The translations under genes and the position numbers were made by a program. 64,000 nucleotides of DNA from Micromonospora sp. RP3T (lineage in GTDB: Bacteria > Actinomycetota > Actinomycetes > Mycobacteriales > Micromonosporaceae), in assembly GCF_003027925.1 (NCBI RefSeq), contig NZ_PYPS01000042.1, positions 1 through 64,000 of the forward strand, in the 5' to 3' direction. Every line of letters starts with the position of its first letter. Position 1 is the stretch's first letter. Below, piece after piece: positions 9,693 through 18,577 of this stretch. The notes below the pieces were generated by a model. That model was not told where the DNA came from and did no database searches. It worked only from the letters and a program-made list of their open reading frames with translations.

Positions 9693-9752
9693 CTGTCCAC
9701 AGGCGTGGTACGGACTCGGTCTTTGTGGTTGTCCACAGGGCTGTCGACAGCC
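9693..9752. promoter_or_regulatory. DnaA-box-like words and 14-bp palindrome
   Basis: CTGTCCACA (9693-9701) and TTGTCCACA (9729-9737) match the actinobacterial DnaA-box consensus with one and zero differences. They are followed by the perfect palindrome GGCTGTCGACAGCC (9739-9752). The group lies in the 290-base gap before the DUF559 gene. Isolated DnaA boxes are common in high-GC genomes, so a role in replication is not implied. Confidence 0.35.
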
Positions 9753-9777
9753 GCCTCGGCGCCACCACGCTTGTCGG

Positions 9778-11079
9778 ATGCCACCTCATCCTCATCGCCC
9801 GCCGCAGTTGGCCTGGCAGGTCTTTCGTGGCTCGGACGCGGTCCGGCGCGGCCTTCTCTCGCGTCACCACCTCCGGGGCGCGTCCTGGCTCCGACTCCGG
9901 CATGACGTCTACGCCGACGCCCGCCTCGACCGCGACCACGAGCTGGCCTGCCGCGCCGTGCTGCTCCGCATGCCGCCCGGCACGTCGATCGCCGGGCCGT
10001 CGGCGGCCTACCTGCACGGGGTCGAGCACGCCGCCGACTTCACCGACGATGTGCACGTCCTGCTGCCGGCCACGGTCCGAGCCGACTCCCAACCCGGCGT
10101 CCGGGTGCACCACGCCCCGGTGTCCAGCACCCGCAGCGGCCTGCTGGTCCCCGCCGGCGCCGCCACGGCACCGACGAGCACCGCCGCGCCGACCGGCTTC
10201 GGCCCGATGCCGGCACGTGCCGCCATGTCGACCGACACGACCACGCGGCGCGACGCGGGCAGACGACTCCCGGCCCTCCGGCCACCCGACGCGGTGGGCC
10301 CGGGCCGGCCGCCGGTTCGGCACCGCCCGCCGCGTCCGGCCGGCCCGACGACTCCCCCCGGATCGCCGGCCGGACCGATCGGTCCGCCGGAACTGATGAG
10401 ACCACCCGCCCCGGCCGGGCCACCGAACCTGAAACCGCCCAGCCTGGCCGGACCGCCGAACCCGAGAACCTCCACCCCGACCAGCCCACCGAACCCGAGA
10501 ACACCCGCCCCGGCCGGGCCGCGGGAGCCGAGGCCGCCCGGTCCGGCCGGGCCGCTGCCCCGCACCGCACCCATCGCCTGCGCCTGGGAGACGGCGGTCT
10601 GGGCCGATCCCGTGCGTGCCGTCGGCATCATCGACGGGCTGCTGCGCGTCCGTGCGGTCAGCCCGGCCGGGCTCGCCACCGAGGCGGCGCGGAACGCCGG
10701 CCGTCCGGGCGGCCGGCGGGCGTCCTGGGTGTTCGGCCTGACCGACGGATGCGCCCAGTCACCGCCCGAGTCACATCTGCGGGTGCGGCTCGTGCTCGCC
10801 GGTCTGCCGCGCCCGGTGGCACAGCACCCGGTACGCGTGCCTGCCGGCCCTGTCCTGCATCCCGACCTGGCGTGGCCGGAGTTCCGCGTGGCGGTCGAGT
10901 ACGACGGTCGGTGGCACGCGGATCCCGATCGGATGCACCTCGACCGGTGTCGGCTCAACCAGTTCGTGGGGGCTGGCTGGCTGGTGCTGCACGTGACCGG
11001 TCGACGCCTGCGTCAGGAGTTCCCGGCCCTGGTCCGCGAGATCCGCGCCGCGCTGGTGGCCCGCGGCTGGCGTCCGTGA
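9778..11079 (+). CDS. DUF559-domain protein with Pro-rich insertion
   Basis: 433 residues from ATG 9778. Residues 10-115 resemble the N-terminal part of actinobacterial AbiEi-like/DUF559 proteins (LAWQVFRGSDAVRRGLLSRH, LRHDVYADARLDRDHELACR, PSAAYLHGVE). Residues 262-433 resume that family (PRTAPIACAWETAVWADPVR, AVGIIDGLL) and end in a Vsr/PD-(D/E)xK-like core: SPPESHLRVR, DLAWPEFRVAVEYDGRWH, LVLHVTGRRL. Between them, residues about 125-260 are a Pro/Gly/Ala-rich stretch with degenerate PAGPP-N-x-K/R-P repeats, absent from the usual family architecture. Nuclease activity is plausible but unproven. Confidence 0.8.
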   Translation: MPPHPHRPPQLAWQVFRGSDAVRRGLLSRHHLRGASWLRLRHDVYADARLDRDHELACRAVLLRMPPGTSIAGPSAAYLHGVEHAADFTDDVHVLLPATVRADSQPGVRVHHAPVSSTRSGLLVPAGAATAPTSTAAPTGFGPMPARAAMSTDTTTRRDAGRRLPALRPPDAVGPGRPPVRHRPPRPAGPTTPPGSPAGPIGPPELMRPPAPAGPPNLKPPSLAGPPNPRTSTPTSPPNPRTPAPAGPREPRPPGPAGPLPRTAPIACAWETAVWADPVRAVGIIDGLLRVRAVSPAGLATEAARNAGRPGGRRASWVFGLTDGCAQSPPESHLRVRLVLAGLPRPVAQHPVRVPAGPVLHPDLAWPEFRVAVEYDGRWHADPDRMHLDRCRLNQFVGAGWLVLHVTGRRLRQEFPALVREIRAALVARGWRP

Positions 11080-11204
11080 CCTCTCCACTCCGGCGCACCG
11101 GTCCGAAGACGCGCATCCCGTCGCGCCAGCTTCGCCGATGTCGCCTCACCGCTCGGAGAGGCGGCGACGCCCGGGAGAGTCGGACGCCGCCGCACCGGTT
11201 CCGG

Positions 11205-14200
11205 TCAGGCCGGTGTGGTCACGGCGATGACGCCGCTGAACGCCGAGCTGCCGAACGAGTTCACGGCCTGGATCCGGTAGTAGTAGGTGGTCGACCGGGC
11301 CCGTCCGGTGTCGCTGTAACTGCGAGCGGTTCCGGCCGGCGTGAACGTGGCCAGGTTGGCGGTGAACGCCACGTTCGTCGCCCGCTGGAGCACGAAGCTG
11401 GTGACCACGCTGCTGGCGCTCTCCTGCCAGGTGAGGTTCACGGTCGCCGTGCCTCCGGCCACGGCGACGGCCGTGCCGGCAAGGTTCGTCGGGGCGGCCG
11501 GCGGGGCGCCGACGGTGATCGTCGCGGTGTTCGACCAGGGCGAGCCGACGCCGAGATAGACGGTGCGCACCCGGTAGTAGTAGGTGGTGCCGCCCACGAC
11601 CGTGGTGTCGGTGTAGCTGGTCGCGTTGGCGCCCAGCGTGACAGTGGTCAGGCCGGTGGTGAACGCGGCGTTCGTCGCGCGTTGGAGTTCCACCGAGGTG
11701 GAGTACGACCGGTTGATCCAGTTGAGCGTGACCCGCACCGGGGTGCCGCTCGGCTGGGTGGCGGTCAGGTTCGTGGGGGCGGTCAGGGTGACCACCGCCG
11801 ACGCGGTGTTCGACCAACCGGAGTAGCTGGCGCTGTTCTCCCGCCGCACCCGGTAGAAGTAGGTAGTACCGGGCACCGCTGTCGAGTCGGTGTAGCTGGT
11901 CGCCCCCGCCGCGGCCGTGAAGGTGGTGAGGTTGGCGGTGAACGTGGAGGTGGTGGATCGCTGCACGAGGACCTGGGTGGCGGCCGGCAGGCCGGCGGGA
12001 TTGGTCCAGGTCAGCACGATCGCCGGTGGGACCGTGGTCGATCCGGCGGTGGCGGTGGCGGTGAGGTTGGTCGGCGGCGCCGGCGACACCCGGATCACCA
12101 TCGGCCGCATCATGTCGAAGTCCTCGTGGTCGACCATGTGGCAGTGCCAGACGTACTCCCAGCCGAAGTCGTAGGGCACGTTTGTCACCACGGCCGGGTT
12201 CCCGGTCTGCGGGTCGATCTGGGCGAAGCCGTTGGTGGTGCCCGGCACCTGGGTCGGGTCGAGCAGCCGGACGCTGTCCCCGACCTTGAACGGCAGATTG
12301 GCCGGCAGGGCGGGCCGCATCGCCACGATGCAGTCCTCCAGCGGGTTCATCCGCACGGTTTCCTTCCAGCCCAGCTCGTTGGCGTCGGGTGGGCTGTAGA
12401 CGCCGTCCCAGCCGACCCGGTTGATCAGCTGCACGTTGAAGTAGTGGAAGTGGATGAAGTGGGTGTCCACCCCGTTGTGGGTGACCTTCCACAGCTGGGT
12501 GCCGTCACCGGGCGAGCCGACCGGGGTGGCCAGGTTCGACATGGTGAGGATCTCGGTGGGCGGGTTGATGTACGGCAGCGGGATGGTGGTCTGGATGAAC
12601 GCGCTGGTCTTCGGCAGCTCGACACCCAGGTTGGTGAGGATCCGGCCGTACACCGGGTCGAAGTCCTCGACGATCGCCTTCGGCTGCAGGGGCAGGGTGA
12701 CCGGTCCGCTGCCGCCGATCGGGGTGAAGGTGATCTCGGTGTCCTGGATCGCCACGTAGGTGTTCTTCGGCGTGGTGGTGCCGAAGGCCGCGTCGTACGC
12801 CTTCTCCGGCACGATCGGCTTGGGCTGGCTCTGCCCGTACGCCTGGGGCAGCCGGGCCTGCAACCGGGCCAGGTCGAACTGCGGGGCGGGGGTGCCGTTC
12901 ACCTGGAACTGGGCGATGGTCCGGGTGTTCGGCCCGTATCCGGGCGGGGTGCTGGGCGCCCCGCCGGTGTCGGTCTGGTCGGGGTCGTTCGTGTAGTAGT
13001 CGTACCGGGTGTCGTAGGCCGGCATCGGGGCCGGGGCGTCGTTGTAGAGGATGATCTTCGTGCCCTGCGGCAGCTGGGAGAAGTCGACGATCACGTCGGC
13101 CCGCTCGGCCGGACCGATCAGCAGCGAGTGGTCCGAGACGTTGAGCACGGTGATCGAGCGGCGGTCGTACTCGTAGTTGATCGGCTGCGGCGGGATGACC
13201 GCGACGCCCGGCAGCAGGCCGCCCTCGTTGCCGATCTGGATCCAGTCCGGACCGACCGCGTTCGGGTCCGGCACACCGCCCGCGCGACCGTCGGTCGGCC
13301 AGGTGGGCGGGAAGTCCGGGTTGGGGCAGGCCTCCACCATGTGCACCTCGCCGGCGTCGCCGTCGCGCAGGGTTCCGTTGGTGTTCCACATCGTTCCGTT
13401 GGAGGCGGCGTGGTAGAGCTGGAGGTTCAACGCCCGGTCGTTGCAGGCGTTGAGGATCCGGAACCGGTACGCCTTCGGCTGCACGAAGAGCACCGGGTAC
13501 GGGCAGCCGTTGATGACGGGCGTGTCCATGAACGCCTCGGGGGTGATCGAGGGCGTCGGGGTGGCCGGCTGCACCGGCGGCTCCCAGGGCCGGGTGACCG
13601 GGTCGTAGTACGGGTTGGGTTCGGGGCCGAACTCGATGCCGGTGAACGGCGGCCAGAACCAGGGGCCGTAGTCCCAGCGACCCATCGGGTTGGCGCCGGC
13701 CTCGTTGTAGGGGTTCTGGTTCGGCATGTAGACGTGCGGCATCCAGAGACTGCCCTTGCCGCCCCAGTTGGCGGTGTCCCAGGTGGGGTCCTGCTGGGCC
13801 AGTTGCGGCGGGTCCGGCACGTACGTCTTGTCTTGAATGACCATGGGGATCTGCTCGGCGGGGATCACCCCATCGGTCACGAGCTGCTGCTCCACCGGGT
13901 CGTCCAGCAGGACGAAGCTGATCTGTCCGCTGTACGGCGTCAGGTGGGTGATGCCCTCGGTGTGGTCGTGGAACCACATCATCCGGGCGCTCTGCTGCAT
14001 GGGGAAGTAGAGCGTCACCGCGCCGCCGCCGGCGGGCGGCATGTCCGGCACCTCGGCGTAGCTGGCGCCCTTCGGGTACGAGGTGGTCTCGCCGGCCGGG
14101 GTGAACCACTGCAACGGCGTGCCGTCGCTGATCCACGGCGTCTCCGAGCCGTGCATGTGCCCGACGGTGCGGTTCTGCGTGTACAGCTCGGTCGGGTTCA

Positions 14201-14756
14201 ACGGCCCGGTGCCGGCGCCGCAGATGGTGACGTCCACCGGCAGGAAGAGCTTGCCGGCGGGGCCGGTCGGCAACTGGTTGACCAGCTTGATCCGGACCGG
14301 CCGGTTGCGGTGCGCGAGGATCACCGGCCCGAGGTAGTACGGCCGCGCGGGCGGCGCGATCGTGTTGTGGCCGGACGGGTCGGTGCCGTTGTTGAGCTGT
14401 TTGTAGCCCCGCAACCGAGTGGACGGCAGGTCCCGGCTCATCTGCTGGGTGTACTGCTGGATGCCGATCTCGTAGTAGTCGCTGCCCGGGTAGGTGATCG
14501 TGTCGGGCGCCGCCACCGGGAGGTAGTTGCCCAGTTCGTTGGCCTTGGTCGGGCCCAGCCCGGGCAGGGTGTTGATGAACTTCCGGAGGCCCGGGTACTG
14601 CACCCCACCGATCACCTGACGCAGCGGGCTGTTGGCGAAGTTCGGCGTGAAGCCGAAGTAGTCGGGTGGGTCGGCGGGACCGATGGCCGGCGCCGCCTCG
14701 GCCGTGCTCTGTTTGGGGATGGCAGTCCCCTGGGTGGTGGTCTTCTCGTCGGACAT
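11205..14756 (-). CDS. Multicopper oxidase with three fibronectin III modules
   Basis: 1183 residues from ATG 14756, preceded by GGGGAGGAACAGTC, a strong ribosome-binding site. All four copper motifs are present: GHMHGSETPW (His200/His202), MWFHDHTEG (His263/His265), THFIHFHYF (near 767) and VWHCHMVDHEDFDMM (near 870), giving the T1 Cys-His-Met set. It should oxidise phenols, metals or bilirubin-like substrates using O2. Residues about 895-1183 form three Fn3 repeats (each PxNLTAT ... TYYYRV ... WSNTA). No Sec or Tat signal peptide is visible at the N-terminus (MSDEKTTTQGTAIPKQSTAE), which is odd for an enzyme with Fn3 modules. The natural substrate is unknown. Confidence 0.92.
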   Translation of the reverse strand: MSDEKTTTQGTAIPKQSTAEAAPAIGPADPPDYFGFTPNFANSPLRQVIGGVQYPGLRKFINTLPGLGPTKANELGNYLPVAAPDTITYPGSDYYEIGIQQYTQQMSRDLPSTRLRGYKQLNNGTDPSGHNTIAPPARPYYLGPVILAHRNRPVRIKLVNQLPTGPAGKLFLPVDVTICGAGTGPLNPTELYTQNRTVGHMHGSETPWISDGTPLQWFTPAGETTSYPKGASYAEVPDMPPAGGGAVTLYFPMQQSARMMWFHDHTEGITHLTPYSGQISFVLLDDPVEQQLVTDGVIPAEQIPMVIQDKTYVPDPPQLAQQDPTWDTANWGGKGSLWMPHVYMPNQNPYNEAGANPMGRWDYGPWFWPPFTGIEFGPEPNPYYDPVTRPWEPPVQPATPTPSITPEAFMDTPVINGCPYPVLFVQPKAYRFRILNACNDRALNLQLYHAASNGTMWNTNGTLRDGDAGEVHMVEACPNPDFPPTWPTDGRAGGVPDPNAVGPDWIQIGNEGGLLPGVAVIPPQPINYEYDRRSITVLNVSDHSLLIGPAERADVIVDFSQLPQGTKIILYNDAPAPMPAYDTRYDYYTNDPDQTDTGGAPSTPPGYGPNTRTIAQFQVNGTPAPQFDLARLQARLPQAYGQSQPKPIVPEKAYDAAFGTTTPKNTYVAIQDTEITFTPIGGSGPVTLPLQPKAIVEDFDPVYGRILTNLGVELPKTSAFIQTTIPLPYINPPTEILTMSNLATPVGSPGDGTQLWKVTHNGVDTHFIHFHYFNVQLINRVGWDGVYSPPDANELGWKETVRMNPLEDCIVAMRPALPANLPFKVGDSVRLLDPTQVPGTTNGFAQIDPQTGNPAVVTNVPYDFGWEYVWHCHMVDHEDFDMMRPMVIRVSPAPPTNLTATATAGSTTVPPAIVLTWTNPAGLPAATQVLVQRSTTSTFTANLTTFTAAAGATSYTDSTAVPGTTYFYRVRRENSASYSGWSNTASAVVTLTAPTNLTATQPSGTPVRVTLNWINRSYSTSVELQRATNAAFTTGLTTVTLGANATSYTDTTVVGGTTYYYRVRTVYLGVGSPWSNTATITVGAPPAAPTNLAGTAVAVAGGTATVNLTWQESASSVVTSFVLQRATNVAFTANLATFTPAGTARSYSDTGRARSTTYYYRIQAVNSFGSSAFSGVIAVTTPA

Positions 14757-14994
14757 GACTGTTCCTCCCCGCACGGACCGGCGGCCTCCGCACTTCTCCC
14801 CGGCCATCAGTTCGCGCTCGCAGTGACTCTTCGTGTTCAGTCAACTGCGCAACGGTCGGGAATGGTAGGGGCCTTCGGCGGGCACACCTGCCCTGAGCTG
14901 CAGAAACGTCATAGGCCGCGAAGTGGACAGCGATGAGCGGGATTACGGATCGCCACCCTTGTGGATTCGGGAAGCCCGGCCGACGGGAACAGCA

Positions 14995-15028
14995 CGAGGC
15001 CCGGGCGACCGAAGTCGTCCGGGCCTCG
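14995..15028 (-). terminator. Hairpin terminator after the subtilase gene
   Basis: CGAGGCCCGGGCGAC (14995-15009) pairs with GTCGTCCGGGCCTCG (15014-15028) across a CGAA tetraloop, with one G-U pair. It lies 17 bases beyond the stop of the serine peptidase gene. There is no U-tract, which is common for actinobacterial terminators. Confidence 0.7.
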
Positions 15029-15045
15029 CGGGTGCGGGGAATGGG

Positions 15046-16740
15046 TTACGGCTTGGCGTTCGGCCTGACCGGCGTGGTCACCGCCGCGTAGGCGTCGATG
15101 ATGCCGTAGCCGTAGAAGCCGTTGAAGTTCAACGAACCCGCGCAGTACGCGTTGTACGTCTCGTCCCGGCCCTCGTTGGTGTAGGTCTGGAGCCGCGGCT
15201 CCGGGCAGGCGTGCTCGGCCGCCGTCCGGTAGAGGTGCTGCTCGACCTGGTCCGGCGCCATGCCGTAGCCGTTGCGGCCCTGCTGCTTGCCGTACCGGCT
15301 GACGATCAGCGCGGCCACGCCGGAGACGTGCGGGGACGCCATCGACGTGCCCTGGAGGTAGGTGTAGTAGCCGCACTCACCCTTGGCCGTGCACTGCTTG
15401 AACACCGAGTCCTCGAAGCCGGCCACGATGTTGCCGTCCTCGTCGACCGACCCCTCCTCCTGGAGCACCTTCTTCGGGTACGTGGAGAGAATCATGTTGG
15501 CGTCGGTGCGGTAGGTGTCGGTGCCGAAGCCGTCCCGGAACCAACCACCCGGGGCCGCCACCGAGATCTGCTCGGTGCCGTAGTTCGAGTAGTCGGCCTT
15601 CTTGCCGGACGGACCGACCGCCGAGACACCGATCACGTGCGGGCCCTCGACCGGCAGGTCCCAGCAGCTCGCGTTGTCGATCGGCCGCGGGTACGGCGGG
15701 GTGTCGCCGTAGTCCGGGCTGCTCTCGTCGGTCCGCGGGTCGCCCAGGTCCTCGTTGTTGTTGCCGAGCGAGCCGACCAGCGTGACGCCCTTGCGGTGGG
15801 CGAAGTTCAGCGCCCGCTTCATGGCCTCGATGATGGTCCGCTGCTCGGCCTGCTGCTCCGGGTTGTCCGCCGGGTTGGCGGCGCAGTTGTAGAGCCACGG
15901 GTCGACGTAGAAGGACATGTTGACCACGTCGAGCCCGGAACGACCGGCGTGCACCAGCGCGTTGACCACCGGGTTGAGGAAGAAGTAGCCGCTGTCCTGG
16001 CCGCCCTTCAGCTCGACCAGGGAGACCTTCGGGGCCACGCCGGAGAGGCCGAAGCCGTTGGCGGCGGCGCCGATCGTGCCGGCCACGTGGGTGCCGTGAC
16101 CGCCGTCGTCGGTGCCGACCGGGTCGAGGCAGCTCGCCACCTCGCACGGGCCGTCGACGTCGGGGATGTCCGGCGCGAAGTTGCGGGACAGCGCCCAGTT
16201 GAAGTTCGGGGCCAGGTCGGGCTGGCTGGCGTCGACGCCGGTGTCCAGGACGCCGACGGTGACCCGGCGGTCGCCCGGCTCGATCTTGCGCGCCCGGTCG
16301 GCCCGGATCATGTCCAGGCCCCAGAGCTTGTCGTCCAGCGGGTCCATCTTCCTGGCGTTGCCCTTGGCGACCTTGCCCTTGGTCGCGGCGGCGGCCACCA
16401 GGTGTTCCTGCTCGACCCGGTCGAGCTTGGGCTTGCGGCCGATCGCCTTCTCCTCGGCGGCGCCGAGGAGCGCGCCGGCTGCGGTGGCGCGGCTGGCGAA
16501 GTCCGCCCGGTCGCTGCGCACCTGGAACAGGCCGACGTCGTCGGTGCGGGAGACGACGGTGCCGCCGGCCGCCTTGATCGCGGCGATCGCGGCGTCGGTG
16601 GAGACGCCGCTCTCCGCCAGCACGGTGAAGGTCCGGGTGCTGGTCGGCGCGGCCGTCGCCGGAACCCCCAGACCGGTCACCGTGAGTGCCAGCGAGGCCG
16701 CGACCGCGACCGCACCGGCGGTGAAGCGCTTGCTCACCAC
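15046..16740 (-). CDS. Secreted S8 family serine peptidase (subtilase)
   Basis: 564 residues. A signal peptide is visible at residues 1-31 (KRF, then AVAVAASLALTVTGLG, cleavage near ATAAP). An inhibitor-I9-like propeptide runs to about 150. The subtilisin triad is intact: Asp166 in VGVLDTGVD, His215 in DGGHGTHVAGT, and Ser near 466 in LQGTSMASPHVSG. Asn of the oxyanion hole lies in SLGNNNEDL. It is an extracellular endopeptidase. Cys pairs in GPCEVASC and KQCTAKGEC suggest disulfides. There is no C-terminal anchor. It is followed by a hairpin terminator and is probably monocistronic. Confidence 0.93.
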   Translation of the reverse strand: MVSKRFTAGAVAVAASLALTVTGLGVPATAAPTSTRTFTVLAESGVSTDAAIAAIKAAGGTVVSRTDDVGLFQVRSDRADFASRATAAGALLGAAEEKAIGRKPKLDRVEQEHLVAAAATKGKVAKGNARKMDPLDDKLWGLDMIRADRARKIEPGDRRVTVGVLDTGVDASQPDLAPNFNWALSRNFAPDIPDVDGPCEVASCLDPVGTDDGGHGTHVAGTIGAAANGFGLSGVAPKVSLVELKGGQDSGYFFLNPVVNALVHAGRSGLDVVNMSFYVDPWLYNCAANPADNPEQQAEQRTIIEAMKRALNFAHRKGVTLVGSLGNNNEDLGDPRTDESSPDYGDTPPYPRPIDNASCWDLPVEGPHVIGVSAVGPSGKKADYSNYGTEQISVAAPGGWFRDGFGTDTYRTDANMILSTYPKKVLQEEGSVDEDGNIVAGFEDSVFKQCTAKGECGYYTYLQGTSMASPHVSGVAALIVSRYGKQQGRNGYGMAPDQVEQHLYRTAAEHACPEPRLQTYTNEGRDETYNAYCAGSLNFNGFYGYGIIDAYAAVTTPVRPNAKP

Positions 16741-16826
16741 ATCAGATCCTCTCGTTGAGGGACGTGGCAGTCATCCCACATCACGGGAGCGAGTTTCGCC
16801 AGGTGTGCGCCCGGAATAAGCCACAA

Positions 16827-17006
16827 TCAGGCATTCGCGCTCGTCAACGCGGCGAGCACCCCGGGCAACTCGGCCAGCGTGGAGACCTCGGCGTCGGGTT
16901 CAAGGCCGGCCGGCCGGGGCAGCGCGCCGATGACCGCCGGGCGCAGGTCGACCAGGGTCTCGTCGGCGTCGAAGACGACGGCGGTCGGGGTGCGGTCACC
17001 GCTCAC
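16827..17006 (-). pseudogene. HAD-family hydrolase, internally deleted
   Basis: Only about 60 residues. The start TAVVFDADETLVDLRPAVIG carries HAD motif I (DxDxT) at the normal N-terminal position. The product then jumps to PRPAGLEPDAEVSTLAELPG, which is what the extreme C-terminus of actinobacterial HAD phosphatases looks like. The cap and motifs II-IV, about 170 residues, are missing in frame. GTG 17006 overlaps the EamA gene end by 11 bases (a TTG at 17012 is an alternative). Without motifs II-IV it cannot be an active phosphatase. It could be a deletion scar or, less likely, a retained miniprotein. Confidence 0.65.
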
Positions 17007-17976
17007 CGACAAGCGCCGCCCCGGCCGGGGCCGGTGCCGCCTCCCCCGGACCGGCCCGCAGCTCGTCCACCCGGACCAGCGCGACGCCGCCGACGATGAG
17101 CGCGCCGCCGACCAGTTGGATCGCGCTCGGCAGCTCGTTCAGCACCAACCAGGCGATCAGCACCGCGAACATCACCTCGGTCAGCCCGACGAAGGAGGAG
17201 AGCCGGGCGCCGAGCAGCCGCGCCCCGGCGACCCCGGCCAGGTACGCGACCACGGCGGCGATCAGCGACAGCCCGACGATCGGCACCAGCCAGCTCACCC
17301 GATGCCCGGCGAAGCTGACGTCGGCGGTCCCGGCGGCCAGTGGGAGCACCCCCAGCCCACCGAGCAGCAGCAGCGCCACGGCGCCGACGGCCATGCCGCC
17401 GCTGGCCATCACCGCCGAGGGTAGTTCGGCGTCGACGCGGCCGGCGATGACGTAGTAGCCGGCCAGCCCCACGCCGGCGCCGAGCCCCCAGAGCACGCCG
17501 GTCGGGTCGAGACGCCCGGCGCCGGTGAGGTCGAGGACGAACACCAGCCCGGCCAGCGCGGTGAGCGAACCCGCCACGGTCAGCACCCGGGGTCGCTGGC
17601 CGTGGACCAGCCACATCCAACCGACCACCAGCACGATGCCGAGGTATTCCAGCAGCAGCGCCACGCCGACCGGGAGGTACCGGACCGCGTTGAAGAAGCA
17701 CGCCTGGGCCAGGGCCACCCCGAGCAGCCCGAACAGCACCACGGTGAGCGCGTTGCGGCGCAGCACCGGCCAGCGACCGCGCAGCACCAGCAGGGCGGGC
17801 ACGGCCAGCACCAGCGCGGCGATGCCGACCCGGGCGATCACCACGGCGACCGCCGACCACTCACCGGTGATCAGCGGCCGGGCGAACGTGCCCGAGGTGG
17901 CGAACGTGAGCGCGGAGAGCAGGGCCAGGCCGAGCCCGGTGCCGGACCGTTCGCGCATCGACATTCCCCCGGTCAT
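16996..17976 (-). CDS. EamA/DMT-family transporter (10-TM exporter)
   Basis: 326 residues, or 320 if ATG 17958 is used, which has GGGGGA six bases upstream and may be the real start. Ten hydrophobic segments are arranged as two EamA repeats (LGLALLSALTFATSGTFARP ... and VLWGLGAGVGLAGYYVIAGR ...). The family exports amino acids, nucleobases or drugs by proton exchange. The substrate is not predictable. The HAD remnant overlaps its 3' end. It is divergent from the CGNR regulator, with 55 bases between starts, so the latter may regulate it. Confidence 0.9.
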   Translation of the reverse strand: MTGGMSMRERSGTGLGLALLSALTFATSGTFARPLITGEWSAVAVVIARVGIAALVLAVPALLVLRGRWPVLRRNALTVVLFGLLGVALAQACFFNAVRYLPVGVALLLEYLGIVLVVGWMWLVHGQRPRVLTVAGSLTALAGLVFVLDLTGAGRLDPTGVLWGLGAGVGLAGYYVIAGRVDAELPSAVMASGGMAVGAVALLLLGGLGVLPLAAGTADVSFAGHRVSWLVPIVGLSLIAAVVAYLAGVAGARLLGARLSSFVGLTEVMFAVLIAWLVLNELPSAIQLVGGALIVGGVALVRVDELRAGPGEAAPAPAGAALVGER

Positions 17977-18031
17977 GAGTGAAGAAGCGTTACGCTGATG
18001 ACGTTAGGGGTGCCGTCCGACAGGAGTCAAG

Positions 18032-18577
18032 TTGCTTTTCGCTCATGACACCGAGTGCGGGCTGGTGGCCGCCGCCGCACTGGTGAACACCACCGGCCCG
18101 GGCCGGGAGGACCTGCCGGACGTCAACGCGCTCGACGCGTTCTTCACCGCGTACGGGTGGAGCGGCCGGCACGAGCACACCGAGGCGGAACTGCGCCAGG
18201 TCCGCACGCTGCGGCCCCGGCTGCGCCGGATCTGGTACGCCGACACCGACGAGGTGGTGGAGATCGTCAACGGGCTGCTCCGCGAGTCGCACGCCCTGCC
18301 GCAGCTCATCCGGCACGACGACGAGCCGTACCATCTGCACGCCGTGCCTCTCGACGCGCCGCTGGCCACCCGGATGGCGGTCGAGGCCGCGATGGCCGTG
18401 GCCGACCTGGTCCGCTCCGGCGAGCTGACCCGGCTGCGTCGCTGCGACCACCCCGACTGCGACAACGTGCTCGTCGACCTGTCGAAGAACCGGTCCCGCC
18501 GGTTCTGCGACGCCGGCTGCGGCAACCGGGCCGCGGTCAGCGCCTACCGGGCCCGCAGGGCGGCGTCCCACTCCTGA
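18032..18577 (+). CDS. CGNR zinc-finger regulator (ABATE domain)
   Basis: 181 residues; the product begins LLFAHDTECGLVAAAALVNT from TTG 18032. The N-terminal 130 residues match the ABATE (stress-sensing, DUF1470) domain (ALDAFFTAYGWSG, RTLRPRLRRIW). The C-terminus is the CGNR zinc finger: RRCDHPDCDNVLVDLSKNRS then RRFCDAGCGNRAAVSAYRAR, with four Cys in C-x4-C and C-x3-C form. This family is a putative DNA-binding regulator. It is divergently arranged with the EamA exporter, so a regulator/exporter pair is likely. Its 3' end overlaps the convergent GNAT gene by 34 bases. Confidence 0.9.
   Translation: MLFAHDTECGLVAAAALVNTTGPGREDLPDVNALDAFFTAYGWSGRHEHTEAELRQVRTLRPRLRRIWYADTDEVVEIVNGLLRESHALPQLIRHDDEPYHLHAVPLDAPLATRMAVEAAMAVADLVRSGELTRLRRCDHPDCDNVLVDLSKNRSRRFCDAGCGNRAAVSAYRARRAASHS

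Noticed and set aside
8777..9784. N-terminal extension of the cysS frame to 9784
   Set aside because: The family starts at GTG 8776; the upstream part is antisense to the IclR gene and has no domain.
10749..14936. 1395-codon plus-strand open frame
   Set aside because: It runs antisense to the multicopper oxidase and has Arg/Val/Gly-rich composition typical of GC-bias shadows. The minus strand shows all copper motifs.
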